Origin: Duncaniella muris
GTDB taxonomy: Bacteria > Bacteroidota > Bacteroidia > Bacteroidales > Muribaculaceae
Direction of reading: 5' to 3'
Assembly: GCF_003024805.1 (NCBI RefSeq)
Contig: NZ_PUEC01000024.1
Coordinates: 1 to 49,935, forward strand
Length of the DNA: 49,935 nucleotides
Made by a program: the position numbers and the translations under genes. The number at the start of each line of letters is the position of its first letter. Positions within the stretch are counted from its first letter, which is position 1. A model generated the notes under the pieces. The model was given only the letters and a program-made list of their open reading frames with translations. It did not search any database and was not told the DNA's origin. Shown piece by piece: positions 17,187 through 25,347 of the stretch.

Positions 17187-18056
17187 GTGGATAACAGAAA
17201 GAAACCTACCGCCATCCTGCGTATGCACTGTCCGGATCAGCCCGGAATCATAGCTGTAATAACAGATTTCATCACAACAAACAGAGGAAATATCATCTAT
17301 CTCGACCAGTATGTAGACCGTCAGAACGGCATATTCTACATGCGCGTAGAGTGGGAGCTTGAAAACTTCATGATCCCGGCCGAAAAGATCGATGAATATT
17401 TCAACACCCTTTATGCCCGGCGCTATGAGCTGACCTACCGCATCAGTTTCTCGACCCGCAGGCAGCGTATGGCTATCTTCGTCAGCAAGATGTCACATTG
17501 TCTCTACGATATGCTCGCGCGCCATATGGCCGGCGAGTGGGATGTTGATATTCCTGTGATCATCAGCAATCATCCTGATCTCGCTATAGCCGGAAAGCAG
17601 TTCGGCATACCGTTCGAGCACATTCCGGTCACACGCGACAACAAGGAGGAAATGGAAAAACGTGAGTTTGTGATACTTGACCGGCATAAGGTTGATTTCA
17701 TAGTGCTTGCCCGTTACATGCAGGTGCTTTCAGAGGATTTCATCAGGCGATATCCTAACCGCATCATCAACATACACCATTCCTTCCTTCCGGCTTTTGT
17801 AGGAGCCAAGCCTTACCATCAGGCCTATGAGAGAGGCGTGAAACTCATCGGAGCCACGAGTCACTATGTCACAGCCGACCTTGACGCCGGACCGATCATA
17901 GAGCAGGACGTGGCCCGTATCTCACACAAGGATACCATCGATGAACTTGTCAAGAAAGGCCGTGATCTGGAAAAAATAGTGCTATCGCGGGCCGTTGAAA
18001 AGCATATACAGCGTAAAATACTGACATATAACAACAAAACCGTTGTGTTCAGCTGA
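17187..18056 (+). CDS. purU: Formyltetrahydrofolate deformylase
   Basis: 289-residue PurU, which hydrolyses 10-formyl-tetrahydrofolate to formate and tetrahydrofolate and balances one-carbon pools for purine synthesis. An N-terminal ACT domain (ILRMHCPDQPGIIAVI) precedes the formyltransferase fold with NIHHSFLPAFVGAKPYHQA and the catalytic Asp region TADLDAGPIIEQDV. The frame is open back to a TTG at 17151, but a perfect -7 box at 17136-17143 would put the transcript start on that codon; GTG at 17187 gives the normal family N-terminus. No ATG is available before the ACT domain. The neighbouring genes are unrelated. Confidence 0.92.
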   Translation: MDNRKKPTAILRMHCPDQPGIIAVITDFITTNRGNIIYLDQYVDRQNGIFYMRVEWELENFMIPAEKIDEYFNTLYARRYELTYRISFSTRRQRMAIFVSKMSHCLYDMLARHMAGEWDVDIPVIISNHPDLAIAGKQFGIPFEHIPVTRDNKEEMEKREFVILDRHKVDFIVLARYMQVLSEDFIRRYPNRIINIHHSFLPAFVGAKPYHQAYERGVKLIGATSHYVTADLDAGPIIEQDVARISHKDTIDELVKKGRDLEKIVLSRAVEKHIQRKILTYNNKTVVFS

Positions 18057-18142
18057 TGCCTGCTCGGCGTTGCTGCGAAAAAGGCTTGAAAAAATAGCAA
18101 AATTTTCATTGTCAGGATATAGGAAAAATTGAAAATAATGAT

Positions 18143-18150
18143 TACTTTTG
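18143..18150 (+). promoter_or_regulatory. Candidate -7 box for the pseudouridine synthase-asnS unit
   Basis: TACTTTTG matches TAnnTTTG. No clear TTTG lies at the usual distance upstream. The implied start near 18157 is at the base of the hairpin described next. Confidence 0.5.
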
Positions 18151-18153
18151 CAG

Positions 18154-18188
18154 TTGTGTTGGCCAAGCAGGAGAGCCTGGCATCACAA
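18154..18188 (+). other. Hairpin at the start of the predicted leader RNA
   Basis: TTGTG (18154-18158) pairs with CACAA (18184-18188) and GCCA (18162-18165) with TGGC (18178-18181), with symmetrical two- and three-base internal bulges. It would form at the very 5' end of the transcript. It may stabilise the messenger or act as a control element; no known riboswitch class is recognised. Confidence 0.45.
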
Positions 18189-18375
18189 TTACAATATCCG
18201 ATAGGAAATCAACGATAATAACGATATTCTATTCACTCAACTATCAAGTATTTAAATTTGCAGCTGAACCATAGCTGAAAATCAAAAAAAACAACCGTAA
18301 CCAATAAGCCGCGAGGCTTTGATCAAAAATTAATCCATACTGTATCTCAAACTTCCAAAATTCAGAAAACCACTC

Positions 18376-19917
18376 ATGGACAGCAACGAAAAGAAAAGCA
18401 AACGCCCGCGAATCGGAGTTCGCCCCATCAATTCAGACAGTGTAGAAAACCGCAGTGACTTCTCATCACAGGAAGGTGGACATGAGGGCCAGGAACGCCA
18501 GGAACGTCATCAGTCTTCCTATGGCAACAGCTCTTATGGCAACAACCGTCCATATCAGCCGCGTCCCTATAACAACAATCGTCAGGGCGGCTATAACAAC
18601 AACCGTTACAACAATAACAACCAGGGCGGTTATAACCGTTACAACAACAATAATAACCGCTACAATAATAATTATCAGCCCCGTCCGCAGGCTAATCCCC
18701 AGCTCGAAGGAGAGCCTCAGACTTCACCCGAAGGAAGCGTGAACGCAACTTCATCAGAAGGCGAAAACGCAGGCGGAGGCTATCAGCCCCGTTACAACAA
18801 TAACCGTTATAACAATCAAGGCGGCTACAACAACAATCGTCAGGGCGGCTATAACAACAATCGCCAGGGCGGCTACAGCAACAATCGTCAGGGTAGCTAC
18901 AACAACAACCGCCAGGGCGGCTACAACAACAATCGTCAGGGCGGCTACAACAACAACCGCCAGGGCGGCTACAACAACAATCGTCAGGGCGGCTATAACA
19001 ATAACCGTTATAACAATCAGGGCGGCTATAACAACAACCGCCAGGGTGGCTATAACAACCAGAACGGCTACAACAACCGTCAGGGTGGATTCAAAAAGCA
19101 GGCTCCCCGCCAGAACCAGTATGGAATGCCGCAGGGAGGTCGCAGCTTCACTCCGCGCCCCCGCCGCATAGAATATGAAATGCCGCTGCCCGATCCAAAT
19201 GAACAGATCCGTCTCAACAAGTTCATGGCCAATGCAGGTCTCTGCTCGCGCCGCGAAGCTGATGAATTCATCCAGCAGGGTCTGATCAAGGTCAACGGCA
19301 ATGTTGTCACCGAACTCGGAACAAAGATCTCACACAGCGATGTGGTTGAATATGATGAAAAGGTAGTGGCACTGGAAAGCAAGTGCTACATCCTGCTCAA
19401 CAAGCCGAAAGACTGCGTGACCACCAGCGATGATCCCAACGGACGTCTGACTGTGATGGATCTCGTCAAGGGAGCCTGCGACGAACGCATCTACCCCGTA
19501 GGCCGTCTCGACCGCAACACAACCGGTGTGCTTCTGCTTACCAACGACGGCGATCTCGCTTCCAAGCTGACCCACCCCAAATATGTCAAGAAAAAGATCT
19601 ACCATGTCTGGACTGACAAAGATATAGCCGAAGAGGATATGCAGCGTATTGCTGACGGCATTGAGCTTGAAGACGGACCTATCCACGCCGATGCTATCTC
19701 ATATGCCACCGACACTGACCGCAACCAGGCCGGTATCGAGATCCACTCCGGACGCAATCGCATCGTGCGCCGTATCTTTGAAAGCCTCGGCTATCACGTG
19801 ACCAAGCTCGACCGCGTCTACTTCGCCGGACTCACCAAGAAGAACCTGCCCCGCGGTCGCTGGCGCTATCTGACCCAGGAAGAAGTAAACTTCCTCAAAA
19901 TGGGCTCGTTTGAATAA
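18376..19917 (+). CDS. RluB/RsuA-family pseudouridine synthase with Asn/Gly/Tyr/Arg-rich N-terminal tail
   Basis: 513-residue protein. Residues ~275-513 are a complete RluB/RsuA-type enzyme: an S4 RNA-binding domain (RLNKFMANAGLCSRREAD), then the catalytic GRLDRNTTGVLLL with Asp379, and the C-terminal NRIVRRIFESLGYHV. Such enzymes isomerise a uridine in 23S or 16S rRNA. The first ~265 residues are unrelated low-complexity sequence dominated by Asn, Gly, Tyr, Arg and Gln, with at least eight back-to-back copies of GGYNNNRQ at 149-212. The tail is basic and probably disordered, and could bind RNA or promote condensation; that is inference. asnS starts 24 bases downstream. Confidence 0.9.
   Translation: MDSNEKKSKRPRIGVRPINSDSVENRSDFSSQEGGHEGQERQERHQSSYGNSSYGNNRPYQPRPYNNNRQGGYNNNRYNNNNQGGYNRYNNNNNRYNNNYQPRPQANPQLEGEPQTSPEGSVNATSSEGENAGGGYQPRYNNNRYNNQGGYNNNRQGGYNNNRQGGYSNNRQGSYNNNRQGGYNNNRQGGYNNNRQGGYNNNRQGGYNNNRYNNQGGYNNNRQGGYNNQNGYNNRQGGFKKQAPRQNQYGMPQGGRSFTPRPRRIEYEMPLPDPNEQIRLNKFMANAGLCSRREADEFIQQGLIKVNGNVVTELGTKISHSDVVEYDEKVVALESKCYILLNKPKDCVTTSDDPNGRLTVMDLVKGACDERIYPVGRLDRNTTGVLLLTNDGDLASKLTHPKYVKKKIYHVWTDKDIAEEDMQRIADGIELEDGPIHADAISYATDTDRNQAGIEIHSGRNRIVRRIFESLGYHVTKLDRVYFAGLTKKNLPRGRWRYLTQEEVNFLKMGSFE
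18820..19011 (+). repeat. Eight tandem 24-base units encoding GGYNNNRQ
   Basis: The units run head to tail in frame (GGC GGC TAC AAC AAC AAT CGT CAG), with mostly synonymous variation between AAT/AAC, CGT/CGC and TAC/TAT. Two units carry amino-acid changes (GGYSNNRQ and GSYNNNRQ) and the last ends in Tyr. Less regular copies extend on both sides (about 18560-19095). Copy number could vary by slippage without breaking the frame. Confidence 0.9.
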
Positions 19918-19941
19918 TCATTACTAATCAGACTCTTGCAA

Positions 19942-21333
19942 ATGAAAAGAACAAAAGTAGCTGATCTGCTCAAAGATTCGTCTTTGATCGGAACCGAGGT
20001 TGAAGCCAAAGGCTGGGTGCGCACCCGCCGCGGCAACAAACACGTGCAGTTTGTGCAACTCAGTGACGGCTCTACAATAAAAAATATACAGATCGTGTTT
20101 GACATGGCCAAGTTCAGCGATGAGGAACTCAAACCTGTCACAACCGGATCAAGCATCTGCGTCAAAGGCATGCTCGTCGAGTCGCAGGGCAAAGGCCAGA
20201 CCTGCGAAGTGCAGGCCGAGAGCCTTAAGGTCTACGGCACAGCCGATGTTGAAAGCTATCCCCTGCAGAAGAAGGGCCACACATTGGAATTCCTTCGCGA
20301 GATAGCTCACCTGCGTCCCCGCACCAATACGTTCGGAGCCGTGCTGCGAGTGCGCAGCGCACTGGCTTTCGCCATCCACAAATTCTTTAACGAACGGGGA
20401 TTCCAGTATCTCCACACTCCGCTGATCACAGCGAGTGACTGTGAGGGTGCCGGAGCCATGTTCCAGGTCACAACCCTTGACCTCAACAACCTTCCCAAGA
20501 CTGAAGACGGCAAGACCGACTATTCTCAGGATTTCTTCGGCAAGCCGACCGCACTGACTGTGTCAGGTCAGCTCGAAGGCGAGCTCGGCGCCACCGCTCT
20601 CGGTGAGATCTACACATTCGGCCCGACTTTCCGCGCAGAGAATTCAAACACTCCGCGCCACTTGTCGGAGTTTTGGATGATCGAGCCGGAAATGGCTTTC
20701 TATGACATCACTGACAACATGGATCTTGCCGAGGAGTTTGTGAAATACTGCATCAACTATGCGCTCGAACACTGCATTGATGACATCACCTTCCTTCAGG
20801 ATATGTATGACAAGGATCTCATCGAGCGTCTGAAGTTCGTGGTCGAGAATGACTTCGTGCGTCTGACTTACGGCGAGGGCGTGAAGATTCTTGAGGAATC
20901 AGGCAAGAAGTTCGAATTCCCTGTGCACTGGGGCACCGACCTTCAGAGCGAACACGAACGCTATCTTGTGGAAGAACACTTCAAGAAGCCCGTGATCCTT
21001 ACAGATTATCCGAAAGAAATCAAGGCCTTCTACATGAAGCAGAACGAAGACGGCAAGACAGTCCGCGCTATGGACGTGCTCTTCCCGCATATCGGTGAAA
21101 TCATCGGAGGTTCTGAACGCGAGGAAAATTATGACAAGCTTCTGGCCCGCATTGAGGAACTCGATATCCCGATGAAGGATATGTGGTGGTATCTCGATAC
21201 CCGCCGCTTCGGTTCAGTGCCTCACTCCGGCTTCGGTCTCGGATTCGAACGCCTGGTGCTCTTTGTTACCGGCATGACCAACATCCGTGACGTCATTCCT
21301 TTCCCGCGCACTCCGGGCAAGGCTGAATTCTGA
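19942..21333 (+). CDS. asnS: Asparaginyl-tRNA synthetase
   Basis: 463-residue class IIb synthetase that charges tRNA-Asn. An N-terminal OB-fold anticodon-binding domain ([20 protein letters not shown]) is followed by the catalytic core with [25 protein letters not shown] (motif 2, split here by function) and the C-terminal [12 protein letters not shown] (motif 3). The Asn-specific features and length match AsnRS rather than AspRS. The frame opens at a TTG (19936), but the ATG two codons later is the natural start. It follows the pseudouridine synthase by 24 bases and is closed by a strong terminator. The Asn-rich upstream protein makes the pairing curious, but I see no direct regulatory link. 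Confidence 0.96.
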   Translation: MKRTKVADLLKDSSLIGTEVEAKGWVRTRRGNKHVQFVQLSDGSTIKNIQIVFDMAKFSDEELKPVTTGSSICVKGMLVESQGKGQTCEVQAESLKVYGTADVESYPLQKKGHTLEFLREIAHLRPRTNTFGAVLRVRSALAFAIHKFFNERGFQYLHTPLITASDCEGAGAMFQVTTLDLNNLPKTEDGKTDYSQDFFGKPTALTVSGQLEGELGATALGEIYTFGPTFRAENSNTPRHLSEFWMIEPEMAFYDITDNMDLAEEFVKYCINYALEHCIDDITFLQDMYDKDLIERLKFVVENDFVRLTYGEGVKILEESGKKFEFPVHWGTDLQSEHERYLVEEHFKKPVILTDYPKEIKAFYMKQNEDGKTVRAMDVLFPHIGEIIGGSEREENYDKLLARIEELDIPMKDMWWYLDTRRFGSVPHSGFGLGFERLVLFVTGMTNIRDVIPFPRTPGKAEF

Positions 21334-21363
21334 TAATACTGAATCATTTTCTTTATATAGTAG

Positions 21364-21400
21364 AAACGCCGGACTCCGAGAAGGAATCCGGCGTTTTGTT
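21364..21400 (+). terminator. Intrinsic terminator of asnS
   Basis: ACGCCGGA (21366-21373) pairs with TCCGGCGT (21387-21394), followed by TTTTGTTT. A-rich bases before the stem would also let it serve the minus-strand gene that converges on it. Confidence 0.88.
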
Positions 21401-21418
21401 TCGTAGAGAGCCTGACTG

Positions 21419-21730
21419 TTACTGCATCTGCGAAGAGGTGGGGATGGTTGATGCCTGACTTTCATCAGTAGCGGATGAAGCTTTTTTTTCTGCTGTGGCT
21501 ATATCTTTCTTCTCATTTTCGATGAAGCGCTTCATTTCGCCACGGCGCTCTGAGGCACGGCCTATGAGCATGAAAATTCCGCCGACAATTATCAGCGCGC
21601 CGAATGTGACGGCGGTGGTCCATGACGCGAGAGCCACAACTCCGACAAACATCGTTATCATATATGCTATTACCACTCCCATCAGGAGTATGAAGCCAAT
21701 CCAGAAAAGGCCTTTGCCAAAAGATTTCAT
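21419..21730 (-). CDS. Small two-helix membrane protein of unknown function
   Basis: 103 residues: two predicted membrane helices (about 7-32 and 38-57) separated by a very short turn, then a hydrophilic, charged tail with many Lys, Glu, Ala and Ser residues (about 58-103). No domain is recognised. It is a single gene converging on the asnS terminator. Its hydrophobicity pattern and ATG start make it likely to be real, but the function is unknown. Confidence 0.65.
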   Translation of the reverse strand: MKSFGKGLFWIGFILLMGVVIAYMITMFVGVVALASWTTAVTFGALIIVGGIFMLIGRASERRGEMKRFIENEKKDIATAEKKASSATDESQASTIPTSSQMQ

Positions 21731-21821
21731 AAGACAGTCAAATAGTTTTATAAGTGAGTAATGTTATATATAATAAATGGCTGCGGAGTGAAAAAGTTTT
21801 GTCATGCAGCAATAAAACGCT

Positions 21822-21869
21822 GATAAAAACTTCAAGAGCCGGCTGACAGGGTTGTCCAACCGGCTCTTG
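21822..21869 (-). terminator. Intrinsic terminator of thiH
   Basis: Read on the minus strand, CAAGAGCCGG pairs with CCGGCTCTTG (21833-21842 with 21860-21869), with an inner GGTTG/CAACC helix, and is followed by AAGTTTTTAT. It lies just after the thiH stop codon. Confidence 0.8.
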
Positions 21870-21897
21870 TATTGGTGTGTGGAATTACACTCTCAGG

Positions 21898-23007
21898 TCA
21901 ATCGAAGATCTTGTCCCAGTCTTTCCAGACGGCTTCATATCCGAGGCGGCGGATGTCGGCTGCCACAGCTTCAGGCGAGCGTGGGTCAGACACCTCGAAC
22001 TGTTCGAGTGCGTCAGGCGTAGAGCAGTATCCGCCCGGTTCGGTCTTGCTTCCGGCACTCATGGAGGTGACACCGAGTTTCATCATATTGGCGCGGAACT
22101 CCGGATCCTCGCGTGTAGAATAAGATATGTCCACATCGTGGTCGAATATGCGGAAAGCGAATGTCACCTGAGCCAGTTCGCGGTCGCTCATCACGACCTT
22201 GGGCTGATAGCCGCCCTCGGCCGGGCACATGCGCGGGAAATTCACGCTGTAGCGGGTGCGCCAGTAGTTTTTGCGCAGATAGCGCAGGTGGCGGGCAAGC
22301 ATTGCAAGGTCGGTGCGCCAGTCTTCGAGACCTATGAGCACTCCCATGCCGATTTTGTGGACCCCGGCCTGGCCCATGCGGTCGAAGCCGTTGACGCGCC
22401 AGTCGAAAATGGACTTCATGCCTTTGGGGTGATAGGTCTTGTAGTTGGCGGCATTGTAGGTCTCCTGGAAGCATACCACTCCGTTAAGACCGCTTTCAAC
22501 CAGCCGTGCGTAGCTTTCGGTCTTCATTGGCATCACTTCGATGGTGAGATTGTTGAAATAGGGACGCGCCACTTTCAGCACCTTTTCAAGATAGTCTACG
22601 CCGTTGAGGGCCGGGAATTCACCGGATACGATAAGCAGGTTTTCAAAAGGACCTAAACGGCGGATGGCCTCGCATTCGGCCTTGACCTGATCAAGGGTCA
22701 GTGTGACTCGTTCGAGGGGGTTGTTGTGGTTGAAGCCACAATACACACAGGAGTTAGTACACGCGTTAGACACATAGAGCGGAATGTAGAGAGAGATGGT
22801 TTTGCCGAAGCGCTCCATAGTGTAGCGGTGACTAAGCTGCGCCATCTGTTCGAGATAAGGCTCCGCGGCAGGCGAGATCAGTGCCATGAAGTCTTCGACA
22901 CTGAGATGCTGCTTGCGCAGGGCACTCTCGACGTGAGCTGCCGTGCGAGACTGGATGAAACGTGTGGTCTCATCCCAGTCATATTTTTTTAGTTCTTCTG
23001 AAAACAT
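21898..23007 (-). CDS. thiH: 2-iminoacetate synthase
   Basis: 369-residue radical SAM enzyme ThiH, which cleaves tyrosine to dehydroglycine and p-cresol for the thiazole ring of thiamine. The cluster-binding C83-x3-C87-x2-C90 (ACTNSCVYCGF) is intact, followed by SGEFPALNG and later MSAGSKTEPGGY at the C-terminal substrate region. In Bacteroides-type operons thiH normally follows thiC directly; here it is separated from thiC by about 5.1 kb of unrelated envelope genes. No -7 box is found in the 63 bases upstream, so it may depend on read-through. Confidence 0.96.
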   Translation of the reverse strand: MFSEELKKYDWDETTRFIQSRTAAHVESALRKQHLSVEDFMALISPAAEPYLEQMAQLSHRYTMERFGKTISLYIPLYVSNACTNSCVYCGFNHNNPLERVTLTLDQVKAECEAIRRLGPFENLLIVSGEFPALNGVDYLEKVLKVARPYFNNLTIEVMPMKTESYARLVESGLNGVVCFQETYNAANYKTYHPKGMKSIFDWRVNGFDRMGQAGVHKIGMGVLIGLEDWRTDLAMLARHLRYLRKNYWRTRYSVNFPRMCPAEGGYQPKVVMSDRELAQVTFAFRIFDHDVDISYSTREDPEFRANMMKLGVTSMSAGSKTEPGGYCSTPDALEQFEVSDPRSPEAVAADIRRLGYEAVWKDWDKIFD

Positions 23008-23035
23008 AAGAGTTTTGGTGTTTATGTTTTTGCAA

Positions 23036-23066
23036 GAGGCCGACGCGAGAGAGCAGCGTCAGCCTC
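23036..23066 (-). terminator. Hairpin between the four-barrel gene and thiH (weak or partial terminator)
   Basis: GAGGC-GACGC pairs with GCGTC-GCCTC, one C-A mismatch in the middle, with a nine-base loop. It begins five bases after the upstream stop codon. There is no good T run on the minus strand (TTGCAAAAAC follows), so it may be an RNA-stability or partial-termination element. Confidence 0.5.
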
Positions 23067-23070
23067 TCGG

Positions 23071-25347
23071 TTAAAATCGGTAGGTTATGCCAAGCGGTAG
23101 GCGACCGACTCCCACGAAGTGGTGGCCGTTGTGTTTTTCGCCATTGATTCGTGGCTGCCAGACGGTCACCATCGGAGTCAGTGTCAGACCGATGTTGTCG
23201 GTCAGGCGATAGCTGGCGCGCAGGCCGCCTTCAAGAGCCAGTGATGTCTTGGAGTTTCTGCATGATCCCCAGCCGAAGCCGATTCCGGCCATCGGGCTGA
23301 TTTCAAAGCGGCGGTCAGTCTCTCCGGTAAACACATGGGTGAGATTGAGCATATAGTCGAGGCTGAGGGTTTTGATCTCCTGATTGACGATCCGGTTGAA
23401 GGGCACACAGTCATAAGCGAATGAGAGTTGCAGTCCGGAGGTGCCGGTGAGCCACCCTCCGGCTGTGGCGTTGAAGCCCCAGGAGACTTTGCGGAACGAT
23501 GTGTTGGAGAAACTTTCGCTGTAGAGCATCGGGCCTCCCGCTATTCCGACATAGGGGCGGAATTCCGATAAATCAGTGGCAGAAGCATGGGCCGAACGTT
23601 CTTTCCTGGTGCGGCCTATTTTGTAGCTGAGGCCTGCGAGCAGACGTGCTTCAGGATTGAAACGGCGTGTGTAGTTCGGGATGGCAAGCAGCTGCACCTG
23701 AGGTTCGAGGATGATGTCGACTGCGGGTGACACACCGATGCGTCCGCGCAGTCCGGCTCTTGGTCCCCAGATAATGCTGTTGTGCTTATGGTTATAATGT
23801 GCGATACCGGCGTTCATGCCTACGAAGGCATCAAGATCGAAGCTACGTTCGCTGTCAAAGCCGCCGGCGAGTGTCGACAGGCTCAACAGATAGTCGGCCG
23901 AGAGCGAGAGGGAGCGGTAGTTGGCTCCGGTGTTATAATATTCGTATTCACCGTTGATTCTCCAGGCGCTCTCCGGTGTGTACCATTTGCCGAAGCCTAT
24001 GGCAACGGCGCAGTTGGGCTGCCATGAGCGCGAACGCATCAGCACTCCGCCGAGAAGATCGAAGAAGTAGCGGCGTGAGTAGAGGAATTCTCGATAGTCG
24101 AAATGCGACTTGTAGGCATCATATTCGGGTGATGTGTTGAAGCGGTAGACGAGGCCAACGTTAATTCCTGGCATCAGAGCGACGCGGTGGCTGGCACGAG
24201 CTATCTCACTGTCGAATGCCCTGACATTGGGTTCAAGATAGAGCCCTACAGAGGGTGAGACTTTCCATATGCCCTGAAGTCCGGCATGAAGCCCGGGGAA
24301 AAATTTCTTTCCTTCGCCTGAGAGGCAGGCTGCGCTTGCACCCAGCACCACGTTTGTCTCTATTTTGGCATCGGGGTTATAGCCTACGAATGCCGAATTA
24401 AGATTCCAAAGGAAGTCAAGATCGGCTATTGTGCTGTAGCGTTTTTTGAATCCTGCGGGCTGCCGGAGTTCCGCGCCGCCGATCGAAAGACGCAGGCCGG
24501 CGGGTGCGCTGAACCATTTTCCGATAGAGAGGGTTCCTGCGGCGCCTATGCGGTCACGCCATTCAGAGGTGTTTTCGCCGATTGACACAATTCCTCCTGA
24601 GAGACCAATGAAGAGATTGTCGCGGAAATGGTTGTTGGCAAACATGGAGTTGTCCACGCTGATGCCTTTTCCTCCGGCCATACGGTAGCCGAGACCGACC
24701 ATGACAGATGCGTTCCAGTCATATTTGTGCCATGTCTTGACATCGTCAAGCTTGTCGCCGTAGATGCCGAGACGAGGTTCCACATAGAGATAGGTGGATG
24801 ATGTGAGGTAGACTCTTGGCTGCAGGGCTATTCTGGCACCGGCCACACCCCAGAGACGGTGACCTTCGCGGTGGAGCGCCTGGCCTTCGATTCCCATGAT
24901 TCCGACCAGTTCGAAATGGCGTGAGGGGTTGTCGCCTCGAAGCAGGGATGAGAGGTTCATCATGTAGTCGAGTGAGAGGGCTGCGAAATACGGTTTGTAG
25001 TCTCTGAGTCCGTGGTGGCGTCCGCCGCTGATTCCGAGACGCCAGCCGTGGACGGGAGTTATCCAGTCTCCGATGGATATCCCCGCGCGGTAACCGTTTT
25101 CGGATGACGGACCTGACAGATGCGAGTTGGGGCGCATCCATTCGGGGCCGCCTTCCATAGAGATGAAAAGATGGTCGCCGAAGCGTTTGTGAGCGAATTT
25201 CTCGGCAGGGGCAGGGCGCTGGAGCACGTAGTCAAGCGCGTTCATAGTCGAGTCGATGGCCACCGGAGCATCCTGGGTGGCATAAGCGCCTAAGGGCAGA
25301 ATGCAGGAGCTTATAATAGTGCAGATGGTGCGTATATTGGTTTTCAT
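23071..25347 (-). CDS. Outer-membrane protein made of four tandem beta-barrel-like repeats
   Basis: 758 residues with a signal peptide (1-23, ending AYA). The rest divides into four homologous units of about 155-170 residues at roughly 56-225, 241-403, 425-578 and 596-758, joined by 15-21-residue linkers. Each unit has the same order of landmarks: a GG-turn first strand, a W..P/..GL/W strand, a strand ending LSLDYMLNLSS-like (LSLDYMMNLSSL, ADLDFLWNLNSA, LSADYLLSLSTL, LSLDYMLNLTHV), a central G-rich strand, a V/L-x-L-E/T-P strand (YVEPRLG, LEPNV, LEPQV, LTPMV), and an aromatic-ended last strand (YRM, YRF, YKIG, YRF). Each unit resembles a small eight-stranded outer-membrane barrel. The start overlaps the previous gene by ATGA. 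No family is recognised. Confidence 0.75.
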   Translation of the reverse strand: MKTNIRTICTIISSCILPLGAYATQDAPVAIDSTMNALDYVLQRPAPAEKFAHKRFGDHLFISMEGGPEWMRPNSHLSGPSSENGYRAGISIGDWITPVHGWRLGISGGRHHGLRDYKPYFAALSLDYMMNLSSLLRGDNPSRHFELVGIMGIEGQALHREGHRLWGVAGARIALQPRVYLTSSTYLYVEPRLGIYGDKLDDVKTWHKYDWNASVMVGLGYRMAGGKGISVDNSMFANNHFRDNLFIGLSGGIVSIGENTSEWRDRIGAAGTLSIGKWFSAPAGLRLSIGGAELRQPAGFKKRYSTIADLDFLWNLNSAFVGYNPDAKIETNVVLGASAACLSGEGKKFFPGLHAGLQGIWKVSPSVGLYLEPNVRAFDSEIARASHRVALMPGINVGLVYRFNTSPEYDAYKSHFDYREFLYSRRYFFDLLGGVLMRSRSWQPNCAVAIGFGKWYTPESAWRINGEYEYYNTGANYRSLSLSADYLLSLSTLAGGFDSERSFDLDAFVGMNAGIAHYNHKHNSIIWGPRAGLRGRIGVSPAVDIILEPQVQLLAIPNYTRRFNPEARLLAGLSYKIGRTRKERSAHASATDLSEFRPYVGIAGGPMLYSESFSNTSFRKVSWGFNATAGGWLTGTSGLQLSFAYDCVPFNRIVNQEIKTLSLDYMLNLTHVFTGETDRRFEISPMAGIGFGWGSCRNSKTSLALEGGLRASYRLTDNIGLTLTPMVTVWQPRINGEKHNGHHFVGVGRLPLGITYRF

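Larger units (their letters stand above)
18057..18375 (+). other. Intergenic leader region upstream of the pseudouridine synthase
   Basis: This 319-base AT-rich stretch has no coding potential that I can support. It holds the -7 box at 18143-18150 and the leader hairpin at 18154-18188. The remaining ~190 bases before the start codon would form an unusually long, A-rich 5' untranslated region. Confidence 0.6.

Noticed and set aside
18820-19011. Regular 24-base repeats that might suggest a CRISPR array or VNTR outside a gene
   Set aside because: There are no spacers, the units are contiguous and in frame, and variation is mostly at third codon positions, so they encode a protein repeat.
21877-22656. 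259-codon open frame on the plus strand opposite thiH
   Set aside because: Antisense to the radical SAM core of thiH; His/Val/Ala-rich composition typical of shadow frames.
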